Assembly: GCA_034336665.1 (NCBI GenBank)
Contig: CM067569.1
Span: 24,091,320 to 24,155,319, forward strand
Direction of reading: 5' to 3'
Length of the DNA: 64,000 bases
DNA from: Luscinia megarhynchos
Taxonomy: Eukaryota; Chordata; Aves; Passeriformes; Turdidae
Shown here: positions 25,838-38,030 of the stretch, piece after piece
How positions within the stretch are numbered: position 1 is the stretch's first letter
How the letters are laid out: every line of letters starts with the position of its first letter
Notes under the pieces: generated by a model
Seen by the model: the letters and a program-made list of their open reading frames with translations, nothing else
Database searches by the model: none
What the model was told of the DNA's origin: nothing
Made by a program: the position numbers and the translations under genes

Positions 25838-28770
25838 TACAAGGTTTGTTAAGGTGTGTGTTTTAATGAATTTATTTCCAAAGTCTCTCCTGGATGTACT
25901 TCAGTGTATATCTCTGAAACAGTCCCCTTGCCCATAGCATCATTTTTCTTTGTCATGGATCATTCATAAATAATGGTAGGCCTGCCTAGTCTACAAATTC
26001 TGTAGGAGAAGAAAAGGCTGCTGTTAAAAAAACTGGTAATCATTTTAACTACATGAAAATGTTATTCTCTCATTCAAGAGAGTCTTCTCAGCATTGTGGA
26101 AATACATGAATACAGCTTCACTCCTTGAGAGGGGTTTTTAGGATCAGCCTGGTGCAGACCTGTACGTAATTCATAGGTTTCAGTGCAGGAGGACTTGATG
26201 CCATCCTCAGTTTCATCTTGAGTTTCAGGTTTAAAGGACTATCAAAGAAATGATGAACTCAATTTAAGTGGATTTGACTTTATTGGTAGCAACATCTTCC
26301 ATATTCCCTGAATTTGCAGTTGCCCAAAACTGTTGACCAAAATGCATCCCAATCCCTCTTGTTCTTTCAGCAATCTCAGCTGTGTTGCCTTTGAGAATTT
26401 CCTGAAGAAGCAGTTTAGCCTGGTTTCAGTATGAAAATATTCAATTTTAGCTCTGAGTGAAAACTGTTTTTCATGTATTCCCAAGGCTGCTTGGTTAGGG
26501 GTTTTTTTGTCCTTCTCTACAGTGACCTACCCTTTGGAAAAAAATTGAGACTTGCCAGAGCAAGGCATATTTGCAACTTGAGCAACTCCTGTCTAAACCA
26601 CATCTGTAAGCTTTTTGTAAATGAATTAAAATGCAGTTACGCCTTTCACACCAAAATTGATGTGGTCCATTTTTCCAGCCACATGGTCTTTAACTGTGTT
26701 TGAAAGATCTGTTCAAAGATAGTATTGTTGCTGTCTTCTTTTTCCATGTTGATTTGCTTCTGTAGAAATGTGTTTGGTTTTTTGGGTTTTTTCTTCCCTT
26801 ATCTTTCAGGTTTTGACAAATAGACCAGTATTTGGATCAAATGACAATAACGTGAGACATCTCTCCATATTCTAGCACTTTAAGTGTATAATTATTTCTT
26901 TCTAGCATTTGATAATCACTTGTCTGAAATCTCATGTTTAGCCTCTCCAAAGATCTTGCTGATCCAGCAGGAATTGACTGCTGATGGTACAGTTCAGTGA
27001 AACCTACGTGTCACCCAAGGTGGGACTAAAATTGTTTCCCATGTCGAGCCTGTTTGCAAAGCATTGTCCTTTCCCTACCTGAGGAAGCCTGTGCTGAGCT
27101 CAGAAGTGTAACATGTCAGTCCTCACCTGTTCCTCTGTACTGTGTGCAAGCAGGCAGGAGGCCACTGTGCCAGTTACTTGGATTATATTGCTGTAGGTAG
27201 TTTTTCCATTTGAAAATGAATCGTGTTTTCATCTGCATGCTGGTTTATTGAAATAATAATTTAGAGTAAAAACAATTCAGCAATTTGATTTGGTTTCAGT
27301 AATTGTAGAATTCAGCTGTTAATCACAAACTGAATTCTTTGATTTCTATTAAAGCATATTAAAAGTTTCTATTTTCATGGGAACAGAGAAAGTGGGAGAA
27401 TTTAAGTTCAGGCAGAACTTCAACAGCTGCAATCCTACAAAAAGCTCAGCTTGGATGAAATAGTCTCAGGACTGGGACATGCTGTTGCAAGTAACCAGCA
27501 TAGTGATCCTGATCTCTGCACACTGCTGTACTGACATGACTCTCCCTGTACTCCTTCCCCCAGAGATAGTTTTTTTCTGCAGTAGCAAGAAAGGTGATGT
27601 GTGCTCCTTTCCGGCTGCATAACTGAATCTGCTGCTTGTAATCCAATTTCAGAATAAAGACAGCTGAATAAAGAGTCATAACATCCAAAACATAAGCAGG
27701 ATAGCTCAAGTCCATGAGCATAGGAATAATAAAATGTCAATATATCAACAGTGTCAGGCAACACCCCTGAATCTGATGTTAGCCAGGCTGAGGAAGAACT
27801 CCTTAAGTTAAAGAAGATATGTGGTACAAGTGAGGGGAAAATGAAGTGTCTAGGAGCAATAGTGAAGTTCAGATGTGCTTTTTGCATTACAAGCTTATAC
27901 TTGCCAGGAGTGTTTATGACTTACTCTGAAAAGTTCAGCTAACAAAACTTATGAAGAATTGATGTACAAAGAGACATCAGCGTTTTTTCTCAATTTTGAG
28001 AGCAGGTTTTCAAGATTTCTCTCCTGCTCAGGGAGGGGATGGCCAATGTTCCAGTCACTGTGTGTGCAAAGGCAGATGGGTGAATGTACCTGCCTGACTT
28101 TCCCGTGTGACAGCTGTACCCATTAGTCTGCATTTGCTATCTCAGTGTCTCTACTGCCATATGTTCTTTGTCTTTAGATAAACAGGTATATAATAGTTAG
28201 GACAGATGTGAATAGCAAAAGGGCATAAACAAGACTCAAGTGATTGATCTTGACACCAGTAGTCTTAACCAGTTTATGGTAGAACTGGATTAGTATGTGC
28301 CTTACAGTTGCTTTCACTGTTCCTGTCATTCTAAGGGTATCTTTAATCAACTTACAATTTTAGTTTCTATCTATCTGTCTTCTTATGACTCATTAGTGTT
28401 TGTAATTGCATCCCTTTTGAGCTTAGCAACTTGCCTGATGCTTACTAATATACTTGAGGAGTGTTGCAGATTAGTTTTGTAGACAACCTAGTCAGTGTCG
28501 ACAGCAGAGAGGCTCATGCAACTGGTTTTGTTTTGTTTAATTTAATTTCATCAGTACAAACTCATCGAGGTAAACACTTTTTTTAAATGCCTTGGAAAAC
28601 AATAGTATTAAAAGCATCAAATATAAACATGAAGGAATTAGCATTAAATTACAGAGAAATGGCAGCTGGAAATGTAATAATGTAGACAGTTTATAGCAAG
28701 ATATATTGTTGAGTTGCACACACTTCATTCAAAAAGGTATCAGGAGTGTGTCAGTGTATGTAGTGGAGAG

Positions 28771-28814
28771 ATGTAGTTCCCCTACATGGAACTCCCTCCT
28801 ACAGGGAGGAGTTC
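28771..28814. repeat. Two adjacent short inverted repeats
   Basis: ATGTAG/CTACAT (28771-28776 with 28782-28787, 5-base spacer) is followed after one base by an 11-base near-complement, GAACTCCCTCC with GGGAGGAGTTC (28789-28799 with 28804-28814), with one mismatch and one wobble. Both could fold as small hairpins in RNA. No function is recognised. Confidence 0.5.
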
Positions 28815-31059
28815 TTTGTTTTCAACTTTCTCCTGAATTGTGAAGTCTAAAAAGTTACTGGATTTTTTAGAGAAGAGCATCTTTGAAAACAATGCCTACT
28901 TTTATGTCTGAACATCTTCTTCCTTTTCCTTGTCAGCAATCTACCACATCTAGTTATGAGTAATCACAGCTCTTAAACATGAAGGGGATTCTTATTATTT
29001 GCTACCAGCACCTGATTTCTTTCTTCCCCAGCCCTTGGCATTAATGAACATTACTTCACAATAGTTTCCTATTATCATAATGTGTTTTAGAGCAGGCAAT
29101 CTTAGGATTGAAGAGGATAAATGAGGAACCTTAAAAAAGCCTTTTTAGAGTTGCTTGTCAGAGTTTGATTTCAACATTGATAGCATAAGCTAAGGATTTA
29201 TGAATCAAACACAGTTTTGAACTGTGTTCTTCAATACTGTTTTTATTCTGATTTGTTGCTGCTGCTTGTGTATTTATACCTCTTTTTAAGGTATCAAGAG
29301 GAAATAGTGTCTTTAAAAAAAAGACATCAGAACCCAATTTAGCCTAAGCAAACCTTAGCATTTTGTTGCTAGGAAGACAGAAAATACTGGTCCAATTCAA
29401 CTCAATTTTGAAAGAGCAACCCTATGTAATCCCAGGTGAGTTGAGAAGACTATAGCAAATTTACTGCAGGACTCTCCTTTATAACCCACTCAGTTTTCCA
29501 GGGTAAAGCACAGGAATAAGCTCTGCACTGTAGTCCTGCCTGATGAGCTGCTGTGGTTGAGTGGCCTGCTGTAATGCCCACCATGGGAAGTGTTTGCCTG
29601 TGGGGCTGAAAGCCTGACACAGGTCTGGGACTTCCACTCTGCCCTGGAACCAGCCACTCTGCCCAGGATGTTGCTTTGTGATAGAGAGGGCAAGGTCAAC
29701 ATCCATGGCCCTAGAAAAGTAAACAGAATTTTTAACAAATAAAATCCTGTCCTTACAGCAATTGGTGTTGGTTTTGCCATTTTTCTGAGCACGCTCAAGA
29801 TTTCACTGGGGAGTTCATTTTCTTGTACTTGTTTCTCCCATTCCCTAGGAGATAGAAACTTGAATACATTCTCTGCAATTCATGGCATTTTAGACATGAT
29901 AGCTAACAACTCCTGATATGCATTCTATAATCCAGCCTTTAGGTTTCAAATGCTGCCTTAGATGCAAAGATAAGATAAGCACATAATCGATGTGACCTGC
30001 ACATACTTCTTGTTTTTTCACCATATGATCTCTATGCATCATCATGTTTCCTTCTTCACATTCTATTAATTTTTTATGAGCTTCATTAGAACTGTAGAGC
30101 ACAAGCTGTTTTCATGTAGAGGGTTTTTATGGTGACTAAACATTGGAGAAAAGAAAACAAATAATTGTCCCACTATACATATTGCCTAGAATGAACAGAT
30201 TGATTTGAAATGCACTGCTCCAGTGCTTTGTATAGGCATCAGGCTTGTATGATTCACTTCTTGTTTTCTGGCCTTCAGTTTGCTAATAATGATTTTCCAG
30301 TTTGTCACTTTTTTTTAGCTAAGTCTGTTTCCTTTTTAACTAATATGTGGAGTTTATGTGTGTTGCTTTCATTGGAGAGGAAAACATAGAATCATTAGGT
30401 AAGAATAAATGCTAGGTCTTTTTTGAAGTTAGTAACCTACATTTCAAATTTTATTATTTTTTTGTGCACTTTTCATCTTAGATGCTACATGTGACAAATG
30501 TATGAAACTTGTTATACTTCTAAGAACAAAGCTAATGTTTAAGGTCCATTTATGTCATTTATATTTTCCAATGTCAGTGAGCATGTGTAAATATAAATGC
30601 TTTATTTTACTTTGAGTTCCAGTCTGTTCTTGGCTTCATGAACACTTTGTAATAGGGATTTCAATGTATTTGACTGTGTGAAGGAAAAAAACTAGCAGTA
30701 GTAAAAAAAGTATTTTTTTCTGAATACTAGTAACATAATTTTGAAACCTTCCTGTCAAATATAACTTTTCTATGATACCTAGTATTTATTGATAATGCAG
30801 TTTTTTACCCTTTGCTCAATCAGGTTTCTTTGTGTTTCTTCAATTCTCTGAATTTTTTTAATTGTTTGCTTAGCTTTTTGAGACAGAGAAACCAAAACCA
30901 TACTATTATTTCATTGAACAATGAGCCTTTGACTTAAGTAGCAGTAATTAAAGTACTATTATTGTTCCCTGCTTATGTCCAATGTTTCTATTCATTATCA
31001 TGAATTGATGATTTTGTGTAATTTTTACAGTGCTATGCCCTTATCCTGAAAGGTTGTAC

Positions 31060-31345
31060 AGATATAAAACCCACTCACATTTTAACCTTGTAAAAATGGT
31101 CGTTTTTATCAAAACAAAATGTAGTGTGGCATCTGCTCATCCATACCCTTTTATTTTTGTTCCCTATATTGCCTTTTTTTAAACCCAGAAATGTGCCATC
31201 TGCAACTCTGTCGTGTTACTTTTAAATTCTCTCCAGAGTCTCGATGAATGCGTTAAATACCTTTCATTTTCGATGTGCTTTCGACCCCCCGTGGCTGTTA
31301 ATTGTTTGCCATGTTCAGGACTGTTGGTTCTGTTTGTGTTTCTGT
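31060..31345. promoter_or_regulatory. Candidate conserved non-coding element
   Basis: An AT-rich block keeps at least seven CG dinucleotides (in TGGTCGTTTT, TCTGTCGTGT, GTCTCGATGAATGCGTTAAA, TTTTCGATG, TTTCGACCCCCCGTGG). It includes TTAATTG and TTTTATTTTT words. CG is normally lost from such intronic sequence, so this density suggests selection. A frame of 107 codons crosses it without a recognisable domain. Confidence 0.4.
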
Positions 31346-34009
31346 TAGGCAGTTCCAAGGGGGTGACCCTGCACATCCCACGACCACCAAGCTTCTGGAC
31401 TCTGCTGCCAGGGGCTTTGTCCAAGGCTCTTCAGTTGAGTTACATGAGCAAGTTTCACTTCAGGCTGTCTTCATTGACACCTTCAAAGATCTGTGCTGGT
31501 TTGCCCCTTGTATGGTCAGTTCAGTGTTTTCAGTGAACTGATGTGGAACCCTCTAAACTGGGACCTGCACACCTCAGGTGTTTCACTGTTCAGGAAAGCA
31601 ATGGGCTGAACTCTGCACTGAAGAAGGACAGTACTTCTTGTATCTCTTGCAGAGTGCAATTAACCCACATCCTCTTTAATTGCAAGGCCCATGGTAAATA
31701 AAACTCATGGAGCTCCAGTCTGGTGCTGTAACTGCCAACATTACCAGATACTAATTGGTCCCCTCTCCTTCAACAAGCTTTTCAAATACCTTGTTCATGA
31801 GACTCAAATTCCATGTCAGCAATAAAAGCCTTGGAGGCAAAATAAAAGCAGGAGTTTTGCTGACATTCCAGTGCAAGTCAGCTGTCTACCCCTGCACTCT
31901 GTTGTTGTAAAGATGGTACTGGAGATTCACAGCCAAGAAGGTCAGTTTGAGAAAGCAGCTAAAGGTGACAGTATTTTCTGCCTGCTGGTTGCACTGGGCT
32001 GAATAGATGGATTCTGGTCATTTTGTCTGTGTGGATTTTTTTTCCTCTTTTTTTTTTTCTTATTTTGATTCATCATGCTTCACTGTAGTCATTTGCACAA
32101 AGGATGCTTTTAAAAGAGTAATGAGTGCTTTCCTGTTTGCCAGTTGGTTAAACTGAACTTTGTGTCCCTGTTCTTTACAATTCACTCACACAAGACCTAA
32201 AATATTCAAGACTGGTAGGGGGGCAAAAAGCTCTGTCTGGCTCATGCTGTTTTGAGGAAAAGGGAGTCTTGGGGTGGAGAGGGGGAACCCTGCAAATACC
32301 TACAAATTATTCAGTGTTCATTCTGTCCATGAATTGTTTCTCTTGTGAGTGAAGTTGTATTCTTGGGCTCACAGACAAAGCAACTTTTGCTACAACTGGC
32401 TTTTGTGCTTAATTTATTTGTTTTTATTATTTTAGAAATATAATGATTGATTGCTTGAAAGTAATCTGAAGGTTTCAGTCAAACATCCAGTGTCTAATTA
32501 ATCTTGTCTTTGATAGTATTGCAGATCATCTTCCTGAGCATCAAGGCTCTATTGAGCCCTTCTAGCAGAGTGTCTGTGTTTTAGGAGAAATTTTGTTCTC
32601 TGGCATTTGTACTGAAAACTGCCTCATGCTTGCAGAGGAAGTCAGAAGCTGAATCAAATTCAGATTTCAAACTGTTATTATTTACCTTTTGCTGCACCCT
32701 GTAAATAATGCCCTGAAATTACAGTTTTTTTCCTTAATTAAGAGCATAAATATAATACACATACTCACCTCTTTTGAGTATAGGGGCCTCTCTGACTTCA
32801 GAACCTATTGTTCAATTTGAAAGATGGTAACTCCTGCTTCTGAACCATTGGAGATCTAGTTTAGGGTACTCCCTTGATTGGCTTCGACTGTGTTTCATCT
32901 TACAACTTATTCCAGATATGAGTTGGTACCTTTGTGGTTTAGCCTACCTGCCTTTCATGTGAGAATAATCCAATTTTGTTGCAGGTTTTGAGAGAATTAG
33001 CCATTTTTTTAACTTTAAAAACACATGTGCAATAAAATCTAATGAGATGACAAAATTTATTGGCCATTATAAAAAGCTTCTGATGTATTCTGTGTTTAAC
33101 TACAGGGTGTTCCAGTGGCTGTTGGAACAAGTGCTTGTTACAAGCTTTCCTGATTGTCTTTCAAGACATTTGCAACAGTCTTCAGAGCTGTAAAAATGAG
33201 AAGATGTCTCATGAAAAACTATAGTATCTAGTTAAAAGTGAAAATTGCAGTTTAACAAGTTGAGGTAACTTTAAAAAAATGTACTAAAATGAACAGATTC
33301 CTTTTGCACTTGGTTTAAGGATTATCCTTTTGGTTTAAGAAGTGTCTCTTTGGTGGTATCACCAGCAAAAGTGGAAAAAAACCCATCTTTGTGTCATATA
33401 CTCTAACCATTATTGTAGCACCAAGCCTATTTCAGCAGTTACAAAGATAATTTTACCACTCAGTCTTTGTGGAATTAAAGTACTTGTCAGAGCATTTTTT
33501 AATTAATCCTACACGGATAGGTACATTGGAGCTGAATTTTAGGTATGTTCCTAGTAAAGGCAGGATTTTTAGGGCTCATCATTCTAATCATTTTGGGACT
33601 TATCCTTTTGTTGGGCTTTAACAATTCAGGCTGAAATTTAGCAACATAAGCATCTAAAACTGAAGGGTGAAAAAAGAGGGAAAGGAAAAAAGAGTAAGGA
33701 AAGAAGGACTATGTGTGTATGTGTGTGTGTTTAAAGCTATATATGTACTTCAGAGAGCAGGCTAGGACATTCTTTATGAAGAAGAAAAACTATTGATCTT
33801 TTTCTTTTCAAGTGGAGTGTTTCCCAGTTGGCAAGATGGTGGCCTTTGAGTAGCAAAGTCATCAAGATTCTTTTGTCATTTAAAAAAAAAATCTACCCAG
33901 TGTTGGCTAAGCTGAATAACTGTGGTTTGTAAGTACTCACAAGGGACCTCCTTGGCTTTAGAAGAGAAAATCTCAGAAGATCTCTTCATGTCTGCCCATG
34001 TTTGAACTG
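31346..34009. other. Intronic DNA, no gene recognised
   Basis: Unique-looking sequence with T-rich tracts near 32038-32060 and a (TG)n tract at 33711-33731. The stretch 31560-31990 has a repeat-fossil flavour (GC-richer, with AATAAAA words) but I cannot name a family. Confidence 0.6.
33711..33731. repeat. Short (TG)n microsatellite
   Basis: About 21 bases of TG dinucleotides interrupted by two TA steps. Confidence 0.8.
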
Positions 34010-34190
34010 CTCCCAGCTTTGACTGCTAACCAGCATGTTCAGGCGCCGGCTCGATTTACCAGCTGAGCAGGCAAAACCAGGCAGCAATTTTCCCTGAGAA
34101 ATTGGTCACAATATCAGTGTCTAGTCACAGAGCTTTAGATTTCAGCTGCATACTCTAGCTATCAGAAAAATCACAGCGTTTACTCTATTA
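34010..34190. promoter_or_regulatory. Candidate conserved non-coding element
   Basis: It starts with GGCGCCGGCTCGATTTACC, an isolated CG cluster in AT-rich DNA, and continues with non-repetitive sequence including CAGCTG-type E-boxes and a CACAGCGTTTAC word. The inference is from composition only. Confidence 0.3.
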
Positions 34191-35915
34191 CATCCCTTGT
34201 CCTGTGCTACTTGTTGGGACTTCTGCATGTTTTGCTATCAAAAGTATGTAATATTTCCCACCTGAAAAAATATGGAAGCTGATAGATTGCTGAAATGGAT
34301 TATTTTGAGTGTTACTGTTGAACTGATCTAATTTAAATTAACTGCAACTTGTGTTACTCTATCTGTTCAAAATGGAATACTAGTTTACAAATAGTGGAGT
34401 AATACACAGCTTAAATATTTAGTTGCATGATTTTTTAAAATTATTCTTCATACTTTGTTTTTCTAGTAGAAGCAAGCTGTAAAACCTGAAATCATGTTGT
34501 GAGCAATAGAGATGTTGGAATTCACTTGGGTAACATGAAACATCATCTCAATTTTTTCTCTAAAAGATTAAATATTTGTGATGCCATTTATTCCATCACC
34601 TCCCTGTCTGTTCCTGGTTAGAGGTGTGCACACGGGGGCATGCACCTCCTCCCATCCCTGCCTGAGGCTCTGGCTCCTGTGGTTACACAGGCAGGCAGGG
34701 TTAGCTCAGGTACACCTGTTCTGGCTTGACTTGCAGTTACTGAAGTGTCAATTAAATCTAAATGGGGTCCATCTGCTTTCTGAGCTGCAGTGACTGCTTA
34801 GAGTAAGGGAGAGCAAGGATCATATCATCACTTTTGGTCAAATATCCAAAGTGTTTGAGGATTTTCATACATAAATTTTCTCAAGTTAGACTTGAATTTT
34901 TTTGGAACTGAACATTTGGGTTAATTATAAATGATCAAAAAATCCCAATGGAATCACTCTTTGTACAAAGAAATCACCATGGATAACTTCTGTGCATGTG
35001 AAAATACCATGGGCTAATTAAAATAAAATCTTAGGAGTTGGGCAGTTAGTGTTCTGAATTGTTGCTTTCATTCCTGAGCTGACCCACAGCTTTCTTCAGC
35101 CTGCAGCCTGCTGCAGGGGTTATCATCTCTGGGGATTTAGCATCCTCCAGTGCCTTTTGGGCCTGTTGGGAGCTCATTTTTCCTGGTCCCTGATGGACAG
35201 TTGTTCTTAAATTGGGACATGGCAGGTGTGCAGCTGAATAATGGGAGAGCTCTTGAAACATGAGACTGTTTCACTTCCCACTACCCACACAAAGTTTTTT
35301 TCCCCCCCAGTTTTCCATCCCTTTTCTCCTGTTCTTTCCTGAGCTGATCTGCAGATGTCTCTTGTGTACTGTTTCCTCCTGCTTCTTGTGTCCATTCCTG
35401 TCAGGGGTTTTAGTACTTGGGAACCACACTCTCATATGCTGTGCCCATCCTTTCTTTTGTTTACTTTTTTGCTTCTTGCACATTGTTTTTTGTAAAGTCT
35501 TTGGCTTATCAACTTGTGTTTACCTGTTCTAAGCAAGGTAACAAGCAGCTAATCTTTTTCTTGTTGCCATTGTCAGTATTTGCTCATGCCTTGTACTCCG
35601 GTGTACTTTGCTGTTACTAACCAAAGCATTCCTTAATATGGAGTTTTAAACTGAGCAAGGTAAACTCAAAACTGACAAGTCCCCGTGGTGCAAGTCATGA
35701 GCCAGCACATGATAACATAATATTTTTGATGGTTTTGATAATAATTTAGAATGCTAAATGATTTCACCAGATATAGATTCTATGACTTAATATTTCATTG
35801 GGCATTTTCTTGTATGATCCTCATTCTTTCCACCATTACTTTAATGCCAGGTATAGAGGAACTGTTTTATTGAGGTTAAAGTATTTGCTGTTATTGGTTA
35901 GTACTATTTGGTTAG
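34191..35915. other. Intronic DNA, no gene recognised
   Basis: AT-rich start. A GC-richer patch at 34595-34780 and another at 35060-35240 hold frames of about 70 codons without domains. No repeat family is recognised. Confidence 0.6.
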
Positions 35916-36005
35916 TGCTCATATCTAAATCAGAGTGCCTGTGCTAAGCACTCTGCAAACATCTTTGAAGAGACAGTCTCTGCTCCAAAGAGAGGAGCAG
36001 ATTAA
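35916..36005 (+). mobile_element. Ancient LINE/SINE 3'-end fragment (CR1/L3-like)
   Basis: The words GTGCTAAGCACTCTGCAAAC and GAGACAGTCTCTGCTCCAAAGAGAGG... in this order match the type of 3' sequence (AGCACT..GCAAACA, GACAGTCCCTGCCCCAAAGAG) common to old amniote CR1/L3-related repeats. It is short and diverged, so the exact family is not certain. Confidence 0.55.
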
Positions 36006-37915
36006 TACTTTGGTTTTTTCACCTCACTACTTAATACTGCTTTTTTTGCACTTGGGTTACATTTATCTAAGGGATGTCTATGCCACTTATTTGTCTCTGT
36101 AGTAATAGCCGTGATAATTAGGTAGCAAATTTTTATCTGGATTAAATGCAGCTTCCCAAAGAATTGAAAAAAAACCCCAGTGTATCATCAGATTGGATAA
36201 AGATGTTGAAAGTCTCATGTTCAGTGGGACACTGCTGGGAGCTTGTGTCTAAAAAAGGAATGTTTCCTGCTTTTCCAAAGGTTTGGTTAGGATCAGGAGT
36301 TAATTATAACTTTCCTGCATGTATGTTAGGATTCAGATTGCTGTGTTCTCAGTTCTACAAGTGTGCAAGATTATTATTTAAAATTTCTGAGCTGGCGTTG
36401 CCTGTCCATACACTGGAAGGGGCTTCTCTGACCCCTGTAAGGTGCATCTGATGAAATAACCATACTGGAAATACTTTTTCCATTGCCTTGAACAGTTGAA
36501 AATACGTTCTGAACTCAGGAGACCATTGGTTTCATCCACTGCAGTTTCTCTTCTTCACTGGAAGAGGTCTTTAGTAAAGACCTTGTGACTTCCAGTCATA
36601 CAATGTCTGGGACACAGCAGTATCAGTTGTAAGAGATTACAACTGTCTTTGTTAATTGCTCTTTTGTTACTGATCATTAGTGCAGTGCCTGTATTCTCTC
36701 TACTCTTTCTCCCTCAACCTTAGTCCACAGGGGTCCAGATAGTGGATTTTGCTGGTTGATTTTTAATCACTGTCTACCTGCAGAAACTTGTTAATCAGGA
36801 ACCTGTCTGACAGAAAGTTGTCATTTGTTTCATCGTGATACCTATAGTAATGTTTGCTGTAAATCGTGTAACATTCTATCAGCCTTCTCTTAGGAAGTCT
36901 TTATGCCTTTTTTAATATATCCCTTTTATCTTACAAAGCTGTTCATTTTGACTTACCCACGTTGTGTTCTGCTATCCTTTTTGATTCTAAGATTTTTCCA
37001 GGATGAAATACATTTTTGCTGTACAAGGGTTTCTTAAATGTACCTTCTCTACTAGTTTATTCCAGTCTGTAATAGCAGGGGCTTAGTCTGTACTCCATGA
37101 AAGCTTTGAGATACTACCTTTTATAAATACTGCAGTGAACTAGACTATTTCACTTTAAAGCTTTGATTGCTTGATGATAGGTTTCAGCTTTGAACCCTCT
37201 TTTCTCTGTTTAATGATCTGGCTCAGGTTGTTGGACTGATGCTGGAGTTGTCTGTGGTCATTGCTCTGGGTGTCAAATAGGCTGCAGAGTCGAACACTTT
37301 CCCAGAACTTGCATATAAGGCCACTTCAAAAAGTAGATTTTTAGCCATTGTCACTTTGTTGTTATTTATTCTCCAGCTTTCAGTGGTGCATTTGCTTGGG
37401 CAAGAATTTGCAGTGAGTTTTTAGAATCCATGTTTTATTTTCTGCTACATGAATCTGTGCTTTTTTTCAGCTGCCTTGCAGGAACTCCTCCTGTCAGATT
37501 AGCATGGTCTAGTGGTCTGCATCCAGGCTAAGAAAAGAGCCTTTAATCCCTCATCTGATGTTGAGTGCATTGATCCTCTCCTCTTCAGTATGCTGTGAAT
37601 GACTGTGAATGTGTGTCCTTATTGACTGGCATTATCCTCCTCCAGAGAAGTTTCTCTCTCGTCCAAGACACTCCGGTGTATAGATGTGAAAATCCTGTTT
37701 CTATGTTGATGTCCAAACTCATTCTCTCCTTCCTGGTCTTTTTGTCAACATTTGCTGTGAGAGGTTCCTCAGGGAGTGGAGATAGTCCTGGCAGCAGAAA
37801 TGTGTCAGAAGGGACAGAAATTTTCACATAGCCCTACCAGTCAGTACCTCAGTGTCCCTCACCAGTAACTAGTTTCCCTGGCGTTCTAACCTGGGTATTT
37901 TCCCCAAAGGATTAG
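36006..37915. other. Intronic DNA, no gene recognised
   Basis: Mixed AT-rich sequence. Frames of up to 101 codons (36146-36451) and a pair of overlapping frames at 37585-37831 show no domain or exon boundary. Confidence 0.6.
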
Positions 37916-38030
37916 TTCACTGCCTTAGATTTCCCCTTTGTGAAGCTGGGATGATGTTCTCTTCACAGGATTAGGTGAGGATTAGCTAGTGTTTATCAGC
38001 GACTTGCAGATAAAAGAAGTACTTTGTTTA
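37916..38030 (+). mobile_element. MIR/CORE-type SINE fragment
   Basis: The order TGCCTTAGATTTCCCCTTTG, AAGCTGGGATGATG, TTCACAGGATTAGGTGAGGA, TTAGCTAGTGTTTATCAGCG and TTGCAGATAAAAG follows the 3' half of amniote MIR-like SINEs (CCTCAGTTTCCCCATCTG, AATGGGGATGATG, CTCACAGGGTTGTTGTGAGG, ATTAATTAATGTTTGTGAAGCG). It is on the + strand and old. The internal polymerase III promoter half is not recognisable. Confidence 0.65.

Larger units (their letters stand above)
22426..31059. other. Intronic DNA, no gene recognised
   Basis: Mostly AT-rich. It contains a short AAATAAAAT run near 22590-22610, the candidate conserved block at 25360, the palindrome at 25816 and the hairpins at 28771 (each listed separately). 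Frames of up to 150 codons (27435-27887, - strand) show no domain and have no matching exon signals. Confidence 0.6.

Noticed and set aside
35770..35790. ATTCTATGA word considered as a CR1 3'-end tail
   Set aside because: It occurs once, not as the expected short tandem repeat, and no CR1 body precedes it.
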